Shown: in pieces, positions 43,355 to 52,558 of the stretch | Layout of the letters: every line of letters starts with the position of its first letter | Position numbering within the stretch: the first letter of the stretch is position 1 | Assembly: GCA_041671045.1 (NCBI GenBank) | Contig: JBAZCF010000013.1 | Coordinates: forward strand, 1-57,868 | Origin: Parachlamydiales bacterium | GTDB taxonomy: Bacteria; Chlamydiota; Chlamydiia; Chlamydiales; JABDDJ01 | DNA length: 57,868 nucleotides | Direction: 5' to 3' | The notes under the pieces: generated by a model | The model's database searches: none | Seen by the model: only the letters and a program-made list of their open reading frames with translations | Told to the model about the DNA's origin: nothing | Program-made: the position numbers and the translations under genes

Positions 43355-43861
43355 ATGCCCAACAATAATGGAAACAACAATCAGCAAGACCATGAAAAAT
43401 TCATGAAAAGAGCGATCGAGCTTAGCCGTGAAGCTTCATTAGTTAAGAAAACCGGCGGCGTTTTTGGCGCTGTCATTGTAAAAGACGGCAAAATCATTGC
43501 CGAAGGCTATAATCAAGTCGTTAAAAACAATGATCCTACTTGGCATGCTGAAATCCAAGCTCTGAGAGAAGCAGGAAAAAAACTAGGTACACCCCACCTA
43601 GAAGGCTGCGACCTCTATACCAGTGCTGAGTGCTGTCCTATGTGCCTTGCTGCAGCTTACTGGGCCCACATCAATAAGATCTACTACGGCGCAACCATTG
43701 CAGACTCCCTAAAATACGGTGACTTCGCTGACGTAGGCATTCTGGATGAAATCCGCAAAGACCCCAAAGACCGCAAAATTAAATTTATCGAAGTATTACG
43801 TCCTCAAGCTGTAGAAGTTTGGAAAGAATTTTCCGAAATGCCAGACCGCGCATGTTACTAA
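43355..43861 (+). CDS. Nucleoside/guanine deaminase (CDA superfamily)
   Basis: A 168-residue zinc deaminase. The zinc-site motifs are HAEIQAL and TSAECCPMCLAAAYWA, arranged as in guanine deaminases of the cytidine deaminase fold. GGVFGAVIVKDGKIIAEGYN precedes them. The C-terminal segment with EVLRPQAVEVWKEF is also typical. It starts with a strong ribosome site (CTGGAG). It lies 18 bases upstream of the ABM-domain gene, probably in one transcript. Deamination of guanine to xanthine, or of a related base, is the likely reaction. Confidence 0.85.
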   Translation: MPNNNGNNNQQDHEKFMKRAIELSREASLVKKTGGVFGAVIVKDGKIIAEGYNQVVKNNDPTWHAEIQALREAGKKLGTPHLEGCDLYTSAECCPMCLAAAYWAHINKIYYGATIADSLKYGDFADVGILDEIRKDPKDRKIKFIEVLRPQAVEVWKEFSEMPDRACY

Positions 43862-43879
43862 TAGCCTAAGTTGGACCCG

Positions 43880-44827
43880 ATGCCATACAGTACTAAAGAC
43901 AGATCAAACATCCTATCGCTACGTGTGATTATAAAACCGGAAGCAAAGTCTGCTTTTGTGGAATGGCAAGGGAAAATAAACAGCGCTATTGCAGGATTTC
44001 CGGGCTTCATCAGCCTGGAAATCCTCTCTCCTGTAGGTTCAGGACAAAATTTCTGGGTCCTAGTACAACGCTTTCTCAACGAAGCAAACGCCAATAACTG
44101 GAAAAATTCAGACATCCATCATGAACTTCTACAAGAGTTGAAAGGCTATCTTGTAGATAATACCATCATAGAGACGCCCTCAGGCGAAGCAACTCTGCAC
44201 AATGGTGTGACAGAAGTATTTGTCACTAAAGTCGCCCCTGAAAAAGAAGCAGACTTCCGCCAATGGCTCGCGAAGATCCATCAAGCTGAAGCAAACTTCC
44301 CCGGCTTCCGCGGCGTGTACGTCCAGTCACCTATTAAAGGACAAAGCGATAATTGGATTACTTTTCTACAATTTGATACGCCGGAGAATCTTGATGGCTG
44401 GCTTTCTTCAGACGAAAGACAAAGCGTCCTAAAAGAATCCAAATCTCTAATAGCAAACATTGAAAGTCACAGGGTTATCTCACCCTATGCAGGCTGGTTT
44501 GCATCCATCGCCAAAGAGGAAGGCGAAATTCCCCCCGCCTGGAAACAAACGATGCTCGTCCTGCTAGTGCTCTTTCCGATCGTCATGATGGAGTTCAGAT
44601 ACCTTAATCCCCATCTGCATAGCTTAAATGTCTCCCTAGGCACATTCATTGGGAACTCTATTAGCGTAGCCCTGATCACCTGGCCTATGATGCCCATTGC
44701 AATATACTCACTAGGGTGGTGGCTTTTACCCAAAAAAAATAACCGTCTAGCTATCAACATCAGCGGTACCCTATTAGTGTTTTTGCTCTATCTAATAGAA
44801 ATATACATCTTCTGGAGCTTTGTCTAA
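43880..44827 (+). CDS. Double ABM-domain protein with C-terminal membrane segments
   Basis: A 315-residue protein. Two similar antibiotic-biosynthesis-monooxygenase (ABM) domains lie in tandem. Compare FVEWQGKINSAIAGFPGFIS with FRQWLAKIHQAEANFPGFRG, each followed by a VQSP or LSPVG strand. Three hydrophobic segments follow (QTMLVLLVLFPIVMMEF, then two more to the end). ABM proteins of this membrane-tailed kind are annotated in many bacteria but have no clear role; they may be heme- or quinone-related. ATG 43880 is preferred over TTG 43871. Its 3' end faces the diheme peroxidase with a 2-base gap. Confidence 0.8.
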   Translation: MPYSTKDRSNILSLRVIIKPEAKSAFVEWQGKINSAIAGFPGFISLEILSPVGSGQNFWVLVQRFLNEANANNWKNSDIHHELLQELKGYLVDNTIIETPSGEATLHNGVTEVFVTKVAPEKEADFRQWLAKIHQAEANFPGFRGVYVQSPIKGQSDNWITFLQFDTPENLDGWLSSDERQSVLKESKSLIANIESHRVISPYAGWFASIAKEEGEIPPAWKQTMLVLLVLFPIVMMEFRYLNPHLHSLNVSLGTFIGNSISVALITWPMMPIAIYSLGWWLLPKKNNRLAINISGTLLVFLLYLIEIYIFWSFV

Positions 44828-44829
44828 GT

Positions 44830-45903
44830 TTACTGTGGGTACTCATTAGGCTCATCAAAATGCTGCCAACCTTCTCCATCCAAAGCCTTAATAAAGCTAA
44901 TTAACGCCTTCTTATCTTCCGCACTCAGATGCAGAGGTTTCATCAAAGGATGCAGATTTTTATTGGGAATGCCGCCTTTATCATAATAATCAATCACATC
45001 TTCAATCGTTTGCAGGCAGCCATCATGCATATATGGTCCGCTATGCGCAGATTCCCGCAAGGTTGGCACTTTAAAAGATCCCCACATACTATTCTTATGA
45101 GTAATAGAATACCTTCCCAAATCCGGATTAGGCTTATCCATACCTATGCCTATGTTTTGAAAAGAATCGTCAGTGAAATTAAACCCTGCATGGCACGCTT
45201 CACATCTTACTGTCTTGAAAACTTGATATCCCTTGATCTGTTCTTCCGTCATCGCTGTCTTATCGCCCGCCTTGTAGCGGTCATAGGGGGAATTCCCGGA
45301 AACTACCGTCCGCTCAAAGGTCGCAATAGCTTGGGCAATACGATCAATTGTGATCTTGTCATCGCCAAATGCCTTCTTAAATAAGGGCTTATACCCTTCG
45401 ATCTTACTAATGCGGTTCTCACATTGATCATGGGCCACATGGGCATCTTTCGAATCTGCCATCTCATTAGGATTGGCTATAGGTCCTTTGCACTGTTCTT
45501 CCAAACTATTCGCACGACCATCCCAAAATAATAGCTTTGAATAGCCTGCATTGATAATCGTCGGTGAATGGCGCGTCCCTTTCCTTTCATCAATTCCTAT
45601 CGCAATTACTTTGCAATCGCTATATGCACAAGGGATATTGTGACAGGTCGAGCAGGATACTGTGTTATCTGCAGACAGCCTTTTATCAAAATACAAAAGC
45701 AAGCCCAGTTCAGCCTTCTCTTTAGAATAAGGATTGTCCTCAGGCCAAGGAATGGGTTCCAGTCCTAGCGGCACTTTGAAATCGACCTCTAATTTAGCTT
45801 TAACTGCAGGAGGATGGCTTTTTAGAGGGTCTTCTGCAGCTATAAGAAAAGTACTGCTAATTGTCAGAAAGAAGACAAAAGCCCTGAGCATGGTTTTCTC
45901 CAA
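44830..45903 (-). CDS. Diheme cytochrome-c peroxidase (CcpA/MauG family)
   Basis: A 357-residue exported protein. The signal peptide covers about residues 1-23 (LRAFVFFLTISSTFLIAA). Two c-type heme sites are visible: CSTCH near residue 83 and CEACH near 235. MHDGCLQTIEDVIDYYDKGG follows near the end. This is the layout of bacterial diheme peroxidases that reduce peroxide in the periplasm, and of MauG-like enzymes. The start may be ATG 45903 or 45891. No c-type cytochrome maturation genes or electron donor are in the window. It converges on the ABM gene. Confidence 0.9.
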   Translation of the reverse strand: MEKTMLRAFVFFLTISSTFLIAAEDPLKSHPPAVKAKLEVDFKVPLGLEPIPWPEDNPYSKEKAELGLLLYFDKRLSADNTVSCSTCHNIPCAYSDCKVIAIGIDERKGTRHSPTIINAGYSKLLFWDGRANSLEEQCKGPIANPNEMADSKDAHVAHDQCENRISKIEGYKPLFKKAFGDDKITIDRIAQAIATFERTVVSGNSPYDRYKAGDKTAMTEEQIKGYQVFKTVRCEACHAGFNFTDDSFQNIGIGMDKPNPDLGRYSITHKNSMWGSFKVPTLRESAHSGPYMHDGCLQTIEDVIDYYDKGGIPNKNLHPLMKPLHLSAEDKKALISFIKALDGEGWQHFDEPNEYPQ

Positions 45904-46001
45904 ATAAGACGCAATGAATTAAATCGGCATATTGGCAAAACCCTTATAATTTTTCAAATTTGTTGTATACATTTCCATCCGCTCTTGATAAAAAGACAAG
46001 A

Positions 46002-46628
46002 ATGAATGAAAAAGTCAAAACTCCACACCCTACTTTCCTGCAATCCTTGCAAACGCTTCTTACCTTGACGAAAGAAACGAAAGAAATTCGTTTGCAGCAA
46101 ATGTTTGCCATACTTTCCGGTAAAGGCTATGCAGCTTTGCTCATCTTGATCAGCTTCCCCTTCTGCTTGCCCATCCAAATTCCCGGCTTCTCACTCTTTT
46201 TTGGCGCACTTCTTGCCTTCATCGGATTGCGCCTTGCCTTCGGAAAGCATCCCTGGTGGCCTAAATGGATGCTAAACAAAACGGTCAAAAGTAAAAATTT
46301 GGAAACCGCAGTAGAAAAAACTATCCACGCTGTAATCTACTGCAAGAAAATCCTAAAGCCACGCTTTACATTCCTTGCGCGCAATCCCTTACTGCATCGC
46401 ATGCACGGGATAGTAATATTAATCCTTTCCTTACTGCTTGCGATTCCCATTCCCCTCCCCTTCACCAATATGGTCGTGGCAATACCCATTCTTTTTTTTG
46501 GCTTAGGACTATTAGAAGAAGACGGAATATTCATCTTCATCGCTTATATGCTATCATTTTTAGGGATCGGTCTATTTTTTGGGATATTCTGGTACAGCAA
46601 AGGCCATCTGGAAAGGATACTTTCCTAA
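46002..46628 (+). CDS. ExoD-family membrane protein
   Basis: A 208-residue protein of the exopolysaccharide-synthesis ExoD family. A short hydrophilic start is followed by ALLILISFPFCLPIQIPGFS, the FGALLAFIGLRLAFG segment, PWWPKWMLN, and three further membrane segments ending FFGIFWYSKG. The family is named for a rhizobial locus, and its biochemical role is unknown. The start at 46002 is preferred, because the upstream ATG 45960 adds a non-conserved tail. Its 3' end overlaps the zeta-toxin gene on the other strand by 4 bases. Confidence 0.85.
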   Translation: MNEKVKTPHPTFLQSLQTLLTLTKETKEIRLQQMFAILSGKGYAALLILISFPFCLPIQIPGFSLFFGALLAFIGLRLAFGKHPWWPKWMLNKTVKSKNLETAVEKTIHAVIYCKKILKPRFTFLARNPLLHRMHGIVILILSLLLAIPIPLPFTNMVVAIPILFFGLGLLEEDGIFIFIAYMLSFLGIGLFFGIFWYSKGHLERILS

Positions 46629-47371
46629 GAATGATGGTGCGGGATCTTATCCCACAACGCTTTTTTAAACCACGCAGGGACTTTGTCCACCATCATCTCC
46701 ATTTCCTTACCTTCTCTAACTTTAGCCAAACAGATGTGTTGGTGTCCTGAGTTATCAAAGATATATGCACGGTGAACATATTTAACAGCATCGTAAAGCA
46801 AGTCTAAAGATAGAGCGTATCTCTCTACAATCTTATCTACAGGAACAAAGAGGCCGCCCATCTTTTCACGATAGCGTACTCTGGAAATATTAATTTCTGG
46901 GTCTTCTGTAGCAATATAGTATAAATACGTTTTGTATCCGCTTTCTTGAGCCTTCTTGAGAACTTTGATCTTCTCAGGGGATGCCATCACTGTCTCTATA
47001 GTGAAAGTACGCTCCGCTTCGATCAACTTGTGACGAATATAATCTGCTGTCACAGAAGCATAAAAGGCGTTCACCTCTACTCCGTGATAGTAAAGTTTAT
47101 TGTCTTTAAGAAAAAGATAGCGCGCTTGAGCAAGAAGTCCTTCTCTTTCTAAAAGCGAAGATTGGGAGAAAAATTCTAATAAGTCCTGTGAAGTGGAACA
47201 AATGCCATAATGCTTTAAATCTAGAAATTGCTGCTTATGGACTTTCTTCTCAATCTCGTCAGGATTGACATAGATGCCCAGCAGTTTTGTAGGGATGACG
47301 GAAGTGATCGTGCTTTTACCGGATCCGTGCGGCCCGGCAAACATACGCAAACGCAGATGGCTATTCGTCAT
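46625..47371 (-). CDS. Zeta-toxin family kinase
   Basis: A 248-residue protein with the zeta-toxin P-loop MFAGPHGSGKSTI, then YVNPDEIEKK, and the later TFTIETVMASPEKIKVLKKA. Zeta toxins phosphorylate UDP-N-acetylglucosamine and so block wall synthesis, or act on other substrates. The small gene upstream overlaps it by 4 bases (ATGA), in the position of an antitoxin. A chlamydial cell with little peptidoglycan makes the target an open question. Confidence 0.85.
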   Translation of the reverse strand: MTNSHLRLRMFAGPHGSGKSTITSVIPTKLLGIYVNPDEIEKKVHKQQFLDLKHYGICSTSQDLLEFFSQSSLLEREGLLAQARYLFLKDNKLYYHGVEVNAFYASVTADYIRHKLIEAERTFTIETVMASPEKIKVLKKAQESGYKTYLYYIATEDPEINISRVRYREKMGGLFVPVDKIVERYALSLDLLYDAVKYVHRAYIFDNSGHQHICLAKVREGKEMEMMVDKVPAWFKKALWDKIPHHHS

Positions 47372-47595
47372 AAAATCTCCACCTTCTGCCCTATTGTCAC
47401 ATCCATAGTAGGTTGTAACTTTCTTACCACCTGACGGCGGCCGTCAGGGAAAATCTCAACCAGATTACCGTCTCGTCTTTCTAGGACGCTGCCACCGGAT
47501 GCTAATGCATGCCAATACGCCCTTGTCACCGCTGCATCTGCTATTTCAGGGATGCTCTCCTCCAAAAAACATATCATCTCTTCATTCATATCCAT
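47368..47595 (-). CDS. Probable antitoxin of the zeta-toxin pair
   Basis: A 75-residue acidic-then-basic protein translated with the toxin gene (4-base overlap). It does not resemble the epsilon antitoxin of Gram-positive plasmids. The C-terminal GGSVLERRDGNLVEIFPDGR segment is a beta-hairpin-like stretch seen in small partner proteins of chromosomal zeta-type toxins. It has no DNA-binding motif that I can see. The function is inferred from context. Confidence 0.65.
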   Translation of the reverse strand: MDMNEEMICFLEESIPEIADAAVTRAYWHALASGGSVLERRDGNLVEIFPDGRRQVVRKLQPTMDVTIGQKVEIL

Positions 47596-47652
47596 AAGCC
47601 GTACCTAGTTATGACTTACCTTAGATAATACATTTGTAAGAGAAATTCAAGC

Positions 47653-47751
47653 CTATTTTTGAGTCTTAAGCCACATGTCAGTAACAATCTCTGCCGCCTC
47701 TTTTAGCTCGATTCTAGGGAATACCTTCCATGCGCTCTTCGCTTCGCTCAT
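47653..47751 (-). pseudogene. Small ORF, possibly the remnant C-terminus of a lost gene
   Basis: A 32-residue reading frame (MSEAKSAWKVFPRIELKEAA...) starts right after a stop and ends at TAG in the gap between the antitoxin and the DHFR-like gene. Its helical, charged end looks like the tail of a protein. No ribosome site is evident. It is probably a fragment or chance, and is listed because the gap is otherwise empty. Confidence 0.2.
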
Positions 47752-47769
47752 TCACACATTTAGAGGACC

Positions 47770-48327
47770 TTATTGAACGTAGATTTCCGTTTTCAACAAC
47801 TGATAGCAATTTTGAACCAATCCACTCTCGTATGCATGTGTAGAAAGTAAACGGCAATTACAACCTGTTTCCATCTTATGGAAAAGTGGTATCCCCTTAC
47901 CTAATATCACCGGAATAGTAGAAACTGTCATTCTCTCAATAAGAGATAAGCGCAGGAATTCAGCAATAGTCTCTCCCCCGTCTACCCAAACATGCTTTGC
48001 GCCTTCTTTTCCAAGTATCTCTACCAGTTCAAGAATATCGCCGTCATAAAGTTCAGCATCTTTCCTTACAGCCTTCAAGGTCTTGCTCAATACAATGACC
48101 CTTTTCCCTTTGTAGGGCCAATTCGAAAAGCCATTTACAACTTCATAGGTTTTTCTACCCATGACGATCACATCAATATTGAGCAGGAAATTTCTGAAAC
48201 CAAAGTCCTCATCATTCATGTAGACAACATCCAGCCAATCTAAATTGCCTTCTTCCGTTGCAATGTAACCATCTAAACTCGTAGCTAAGAACACTGAGAT
48301 TTTAGGTTTTAAATTCTTTTTATCCAT
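47770..48327 (-). CDS. Dihydrofolate-reductase-fold protein (RibD C-terminal type)
   Basis: A 185-residue protein of the RibD_C/YyaP group. It has SVFLATSLDGYIATEEGNLDW at the start, the GRKTYEVVNG motif, KRVIVLSKTL and the WVDGGETIAEFL segment with the nucleotide site. Such proteins reduce pterin- or riboflavin-like compounds with NADPH. The substrate here is unknown. It lies 12 bases after the GyrI-like gene, so the two may share a transcript. True folate DHFR would be shorter and differ in motif spacing. Confidence 0.8.
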   Translation of the reverse strand: MDKKNLKPKISVFLATSLDGYIATEEGNLDWLDVVYMNDEDFGFRNFLLNIDVIVMGRKTYEVVNGFSNWPYKGKRVIVLSKTLKAVRKDAELYDGDILELVEILGKEGAKHVWVDGGETIAEFLRLSLIERMTVSTIPVILGKGIPLFHKMETGCNCRLLSTHAYESGLVQNCYQLLKTEIYVQ

Positions 48328-48339
48328 AACAATAACCCC

Positions 48340-48804
48340 CTATCCTTTTATACCTACATAAATATCCACCGGCTTATTACTTTCAGTAGCAAACCTACTA
48401 TCGTACACCTCAAAATCAACAACGTAAGTGCGTTTTAAACTGCCATTCCAAATGCTTACCCATGTGTTTAACACACTCTGGGGAAATTCCCCCTTTGCTT
48501 CATATTTAGCATAGTCTGAGGCTGGAATCACTTTAGCGACCAAACCTGCGGGTATGTTATCCATGGAAGAAACCATGCAGCCGATCATGCATGTGTAGGG
48601 GGCAGTATAATCCCCTTCATATTCACAATAAAGAGCGTATACATCGTCGGAGATCTTAGGGATTTGGCTCATGATATTTTCAGTATAGAACCTTCCCCAA
48701 AGCTGAGGTATATCCTTAGAAGCGGCACCCGGCATATTAGAAGTCCGGCATTCGATTCCCATAATATATTTTTTCTGTACTTTCACGATGGAAGAATCTG
48801 TCAT
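48340..48804 (-). CDS. GyrI-like small-molecule-binding protein
   Basis: A 154-residue protein with the AraC-effector-binding (GyrI-like) fold: IMGIECRTSN near the start, IPQLWGRFYTENI, DYTAPYTCMIGCMV, VIPASDYAKYEAKGEF and a late TYVVDFEVYDSR strand. Stand-alone members such as Cass2 bind drugs or other cationic ligands. The gene sits directly upstream of the DHFR-like gene. The arrangement resembles resistance or stress cassettes carried on mobile elements, but nothing mobile is seen next to it. Confidence 0.8.
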   Translation of the reverse strand: MTDSSIVKVQKKYIMGIECRTSNMPGAASKDIPQLWGRFYTENIMSQIPKISDDVYALYCEYEGDYTAPYTCMIGCMVSSMDNIPAGLVAKVIPASDYAKYEAKGEFPQSVLNTWVSIWNGSLKRTYVVDFEVYDSRFATESNKPVDIYVGIKG

Positions 48805-48979
48805 ATAAAATCTCTTGGAACTTGAATTAATGAGGAGAACAATCGCATTATTTCATATTTTACAGAGAATCAAACAAATGTAAATAGTTAAATCAATGTA
48901 AACATCAACAATTAATTGAATGTTTCCTCGTGTAAAATTATATCTACGTTAATAGCCAAAGATGATGACTACTAAAGAG

Positions 48980-49657
48980 CTATACAGTTTTTTTTAAAGA
49001 ACTTAGCAATAAAACCGCATCCTCACCCTTCCTCTCTATTTCAGCATCCGAGGAAGGATTGCTAACCCTGAAAGTACGCGGGGTCACATTGATAAAATCC
49101 TGAGAGATAGGTTTAGGAAGGATAGGACGAAAAGGCATCTTGCTCAATACAGAGGGAGGAATCACTACAAGGGGGGGAATCATTACAGATTGCGAGTTAT
49201 TCGAAATGTTTTCTAATTCAGAATCTTTTTGAGATACCAATTTACGCTTTTTATTCAGTGACCTCACTTTTTCTTTCTCTAGTCTCTTCGCTTCAGTACC
49301 TAACTCTAAAAGTTGAGCTAAGTACTGTGTTCTGCGCTTAATTAAATTTTTCTTATGTTTTCTTATATCCGAACAGCATCTTCCAGGAAACATTGACAAA
49401 ATTTCATTGCTTATCATTTTTTCGCAATCCAATTTAAGCAAAACCCTATTCTCATCTTTAGTCCAAGTAGATTTAGAGGTATTTCTCATAAAGGCAAATT
49501 CTTCTTTTACCCCTTCCCAAATTTCTTTTAATTCTTCCTTAGGCACAAATAACTTTTTAGATACTTCACAAATAGGAATTCTTAGCTCTTTAGAATTAAT
49601 AACTATTAATTCTAAATGCTTATTAGTAAAATTTAAATTTAACGAGCTTATCGACAT
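48980..49657 (-). CDS. Protein with a Myb/SANT-like segment
   Basis: A 225-residue basic protein. Residues about 60-105 read like a single Myb/SANT repeat: WTKDENRVLLKLDCEKM, then ILSMFPGRCCSDIRKHKKNL, with the first Trp, acidic helix and GRCCSDIRKHKK matching the recognition helix of Trp-cluster domains (two Trp replaced). A Lys/Arg-rich coiled stretch follows (RLEKEKVRSLNKKRKL), which could serve as a nuclear-localisation signal. The rest is low complexity. It is not a recognised bacterial regulator. A host-nucleus effector is possible, but only by analogy. Confidence 0.5.
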   Translation of the reverse strand: MSISSLNLNFTNKHLELIVINSKELRIPICEVSKKLFVPKEELKEIWEGVKEEFAFMRNTSKSTWTKDENRVLLKLDCEKMISNEILSMFPGRCCSDIRKHKKNLIKRRTQYLAQLLELGTEAKRLEKEKVRSLNKKRKLVSQKDSELENISNNSQSVMIPPLVVIPPSVLSKMPFRPILPKPISQDFINVTPRTFRVSNPSSDAEIERKGEDAVLLLSSLKKTV

Positions 49658-49716
49658 AAATACTTATAATTATATTAATAAAAAACTGTAGATTGTTAGT
49701 TTATTGATTTTTTATA

Positions 49717-52431
49717 TTATTTAGATATATTTACTTTAAATGCCTCATTTTTTCCCCTTTCAAGAAACTGAATCGGGTCAAGATTTCCCATGTAAACAAT
49801 TAACTTACCTATTAAGCCCGTCCAACCCGTCTGATGGCTGGCACCAAGACCTGCACCCGTATCCCCATTGAAATACTCATAGAAAAGCAAGTTGTCCCTC
49901 CAAAATTCGTCCTTCTGAAAAGTCTCAGTAGAACCAAACACAGCTCGTTTACCCTCCTCATCACGTAAGAAGATCTTAATTAAACGATTTACTAGTTCGT
50001 GTCCTACTTCAAATAGGTTCATCATCTTACCTGAACCTGTGGGGCACTCCACTTTCAAGGTATCCCCATAATATAAGTAAAACTGCATCAGCGCCCGGAT
50101 GATTAGGACGTTGATAGGAATCCATAAGGGGCCTCTCCAATTAGAATTCCCCCCGAACATCCCCGAATCAGATTCTCCAGGCAGATATTCAACACGATAT
50201 TCTGTTCCTTCTGTATTAAAAACATAGGGATGTTCTTGGTGATATTTCGAGAGGGCCCGAATCCCATACTCGCTTAGAAACTCTTTTTCATCCAGCAAGG
50301 TCGCTAAAATACGTTTTAAGCGTTCTTCATTGACCAAAGCAATGATGGACCGATCAGCATAGCCTGTACGATCGCTTGATGAATGCTGAACCGTTTTCAG
50401 CAACTCAGGCATTTGCAGAAGACGCTTACGGAACTTCGTTTTAAGGCGGGATACCCTTTCGATTTGCCATTTCTCAATCACTGTCGTCGCACATAAAGGG
50501 AGCAGCCCTACGATAGAGCGAACCTTGAGGCGTGTGCTTGTACCGTCCGGTTGTCGCAACAGATCATAGTAAAATCCATCTTCTTCATCCCACATTCCCT
50601 CCTGGCCCATACGGTTTAGTGCCGATGCAATCCACAGAAAGTGTTCTTCGTATTTGATAGCAAGGTCTTCATAGGCAGGATCCACTGCTGTCAATTCGAT
50701 ACTTAGCTCAAGCATATTCTGACTAAATAAAGCCATCCACGCAGTACCATCCGCTTGCTCCAAATTACCACCTGTGGGCAAAGATGAACTGCGGTCGAAG
50801 ACGCCTATATTATCCAAGCCCAGAAAGCCACCTTCGAATACATTTTTTCCAAAGCGGTCCTTCCGATTAACCCACCAGTTGAAATTCAACATGAGCTTGT
50901 TAAAGGCCCGTTTGAGGAAATCATAATCCACTTTGCCCGTCATTCCCATTTCGGAGCGCATCAGGAAAAGCGTTGCCCATGCATGGACGGGAGGGTTCAC
51001 ATCACTAAAATTCCACTCGTAGGCAGGGATTTGGCCATTCGGGTGCAAATATATTTCCTTCAGCATCAAGCTCAGTTGCTCTTTAGCAAAGTCGATATCC
51101 ACTTGAGAAAGCGCGATGGAATGGAAAGCAAGGTCCCAGGCAGCATACCAAGGGTATTCCCATTTGTCCGGCATGGAGATAATGTGGTCATTGATCATAT
51201 GAAACCACTCTTTATTGCGTGATTCCTTGCTGGGCAAGCTAAAAGGGTCTGCTTGCCTTTCTCTCAACCATTTGTCCACCTCAAACAGATAGTATTGTTT
51301 GCTCCAAAGCATCCCTGCCATAGCTTGGCGTAGGACACGCTTTTTATCGCTATCCATTCCTATAGACATTGCATTGTAGAACTCATCCGCCTCTTTCAAT
51401 CTAACTTCAAAGATCCTATCAAAGTCCGCACCAAGCAGTGCATCAATCTGCCCCTCTCCTTTCCTTAAACGCAGCTTAACGGAAGCTGAGCCGCCGCCTT
51501 GAATGGAGAGCAGATAGTGTGGAGAAACTTTTGATCCTATTTCCTCCGCATTGACAGCCCCTTTATTACCATGAATGACGTAGTCGTTGATTCCATCCTT
51601 TACAAAGGATGAGTTGTTAGCTGTACCAAAAAGCCTTTCATTATTTGTTTCATTTTCAGTAAAAAGAAGAGGAGCGTCCCCCTCGCAATACAGAAAATAG
51701 TCCCCCAATTTCTCCATAGAAGCTATGACAGTGGATCCCTTCCCTTCGAACCTTTTAAGAGTAGGCTTCGTCACGTCCTTGCCGTAAGTCCACGTATTTC
51801 TAAACCATAAAGTCGGTAGAAGATGTAGAGAAGCAGGCTCCTTTCCTCTATTAAAAGCGTTTATCTTAACTAAGATATCTTCAGGACCCTCTTTAGCATA
51901 TTCGATATAGACATCGAAATATTTGTTCTCGTTGAAAATACCCGTATCGATTAGTTCAAATTCCTTTTCAGTTCGACTCCGTTTACTGTTTTCAGTGACC
52001 AATTGAGAATAGGGATAGGCATTCTGAGGATATTTATAGAGGTACTTCATGTAAGAATGCGTGGGAGTGCTGTCTAAGTAGTAATAGTATTCCTTAACAT
52101 CTTCACCGTGGTTGCCTTCCTGGTTTGTCAGTCCAAAATGACGTTCCTTTAGAATAGAATCCTGACCATTCCAAAGCGCTAGAGCAAAACATAAATTCTG
52201 TTTATCGTCCGAGATACCCGCAATACCGTCTTCACCCCAACGGTATGCTCTGGAACGGGCTTGGTCATGCGAAAAGTACGCCCATGCGTTGCCATCTTCA
52301 CTATAATCCTCTCGGACAGTGCCCCATTGCCTTTCACTCAAATAGGGCCCCCAGAGCTTCCAAAGTAGAGATTCATTTTTCGCTTCAATCAACCGGGATT
52401 TCTCAACATTGGTCGAAGAATTTGCGCTCAT
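49717..52431 (-). CDS. GH63-type glucosidase
   Basis: A 904-residue glycoside hydrolase of the bacterial GH63 group (the MGH1-type glucosidase family). The N-terminal half is beta-rich (KLWGPYLSERQWGTVREDY, FRNTWTYGKD). The C-terminal (alpha/alpha)6 domain contains WEYPWYAAWDLAFHSIAL, LEQADGTAWMALF, GGNSNWRGPLWIPINVLI and a late GASHQTGWTGLI. The acid residues are probably the Asp in YAAWDLAF and a Glu near the end. It hydrolyses alpha-linked glucose or mannose oligosaccharides; the exact substrate is uncertain. There is no signal peptide, so it acts in the cytosol. The gene stands alone. Confidence 0.88.
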   Translation of the reverse strand: MSANSSTNVEKSRLIEAKNESLLWKLWGPYLSERQWGTVREDYSEDGNAWAYFSHDQARSRAYRWGEDGIAGISDDKQNLCFALALWNGQDSILKERHFGLTNQEGNHGEDVKEYYYYLDSTPTHSYMKYLYKYPQNAYPYSQLVTENSKRSRTEKEFELIDTGIFNENKYFDVYIEYAKEGPEDILVKINAFNRGKEPASLHLLPTLWFRNTWTYGKDVTKPTLKRFEGKGSTVIASMEKLGDYFLYCEGDAPLLFTENETNNERLFGTANNSSFVKDGINDYVIHGNKGAVNAEEIGSKVSPHYLLSIQGGGSASVKLRLRKGEGQIDALLGADFDRIFEVRLKEADEFYNAMSIGMDSDKKRVLRQAMAGMLWSKQYYLFEVDKWLRERQADPFSLPSKESRNKEWFHMINDHIISMPDKWEYPWYAAWDLAFHSIALSQVDIDFAKEQLSLMLKEIYLHPNGQIPAYEWNFSDVNPPVHAWATLFLMRSEMGMTGKVDYDFLKRAFNKLMLNFNWWVNRKDRFGKNVFEGGFLGLDNIGVFDRSSSLPTGGNLEQADGTAWMALFSQNMLELSIELTAVDPAYEDLAIKYEEHFLWIASALNRMGQEGMWDEEDGFYYDLLRQPDGTSTRLKVRSIVGLLPLCATTVIEKWQIERVSRLKTKFRKRLLQMPELLKTVQHSSSDRTGYADRSIIALVNEERLKRILATLLDEKEFLSEYGIRALSKYHQEHPYVFNTEGTEYRVEYLPGESDSGMFGGNSNWRGPLWIPINVLIIRALMQFYLYYGDTLKVECPTGSGKMMNLFEVGHELVNRLIKIFLRDEEGKRAVFGSTETFQKDEFWRDNLLFYEYFNGDTGAGLGASHQTGWTGLIGKLIVYMGNLDPIQFLERGKNEAFKVNISK

Positions 52432-52558
52432 TACGGCTCCTAAAAACTAAAAAAAAGACAATACAATAAGTATAAATAAAAATTTACAACTCACCAAAGC
52501 AGTTGCAAATTTCCGATAGAAAGCATTAAATTCAGAGGTATCAAACTATTGAGACCCC

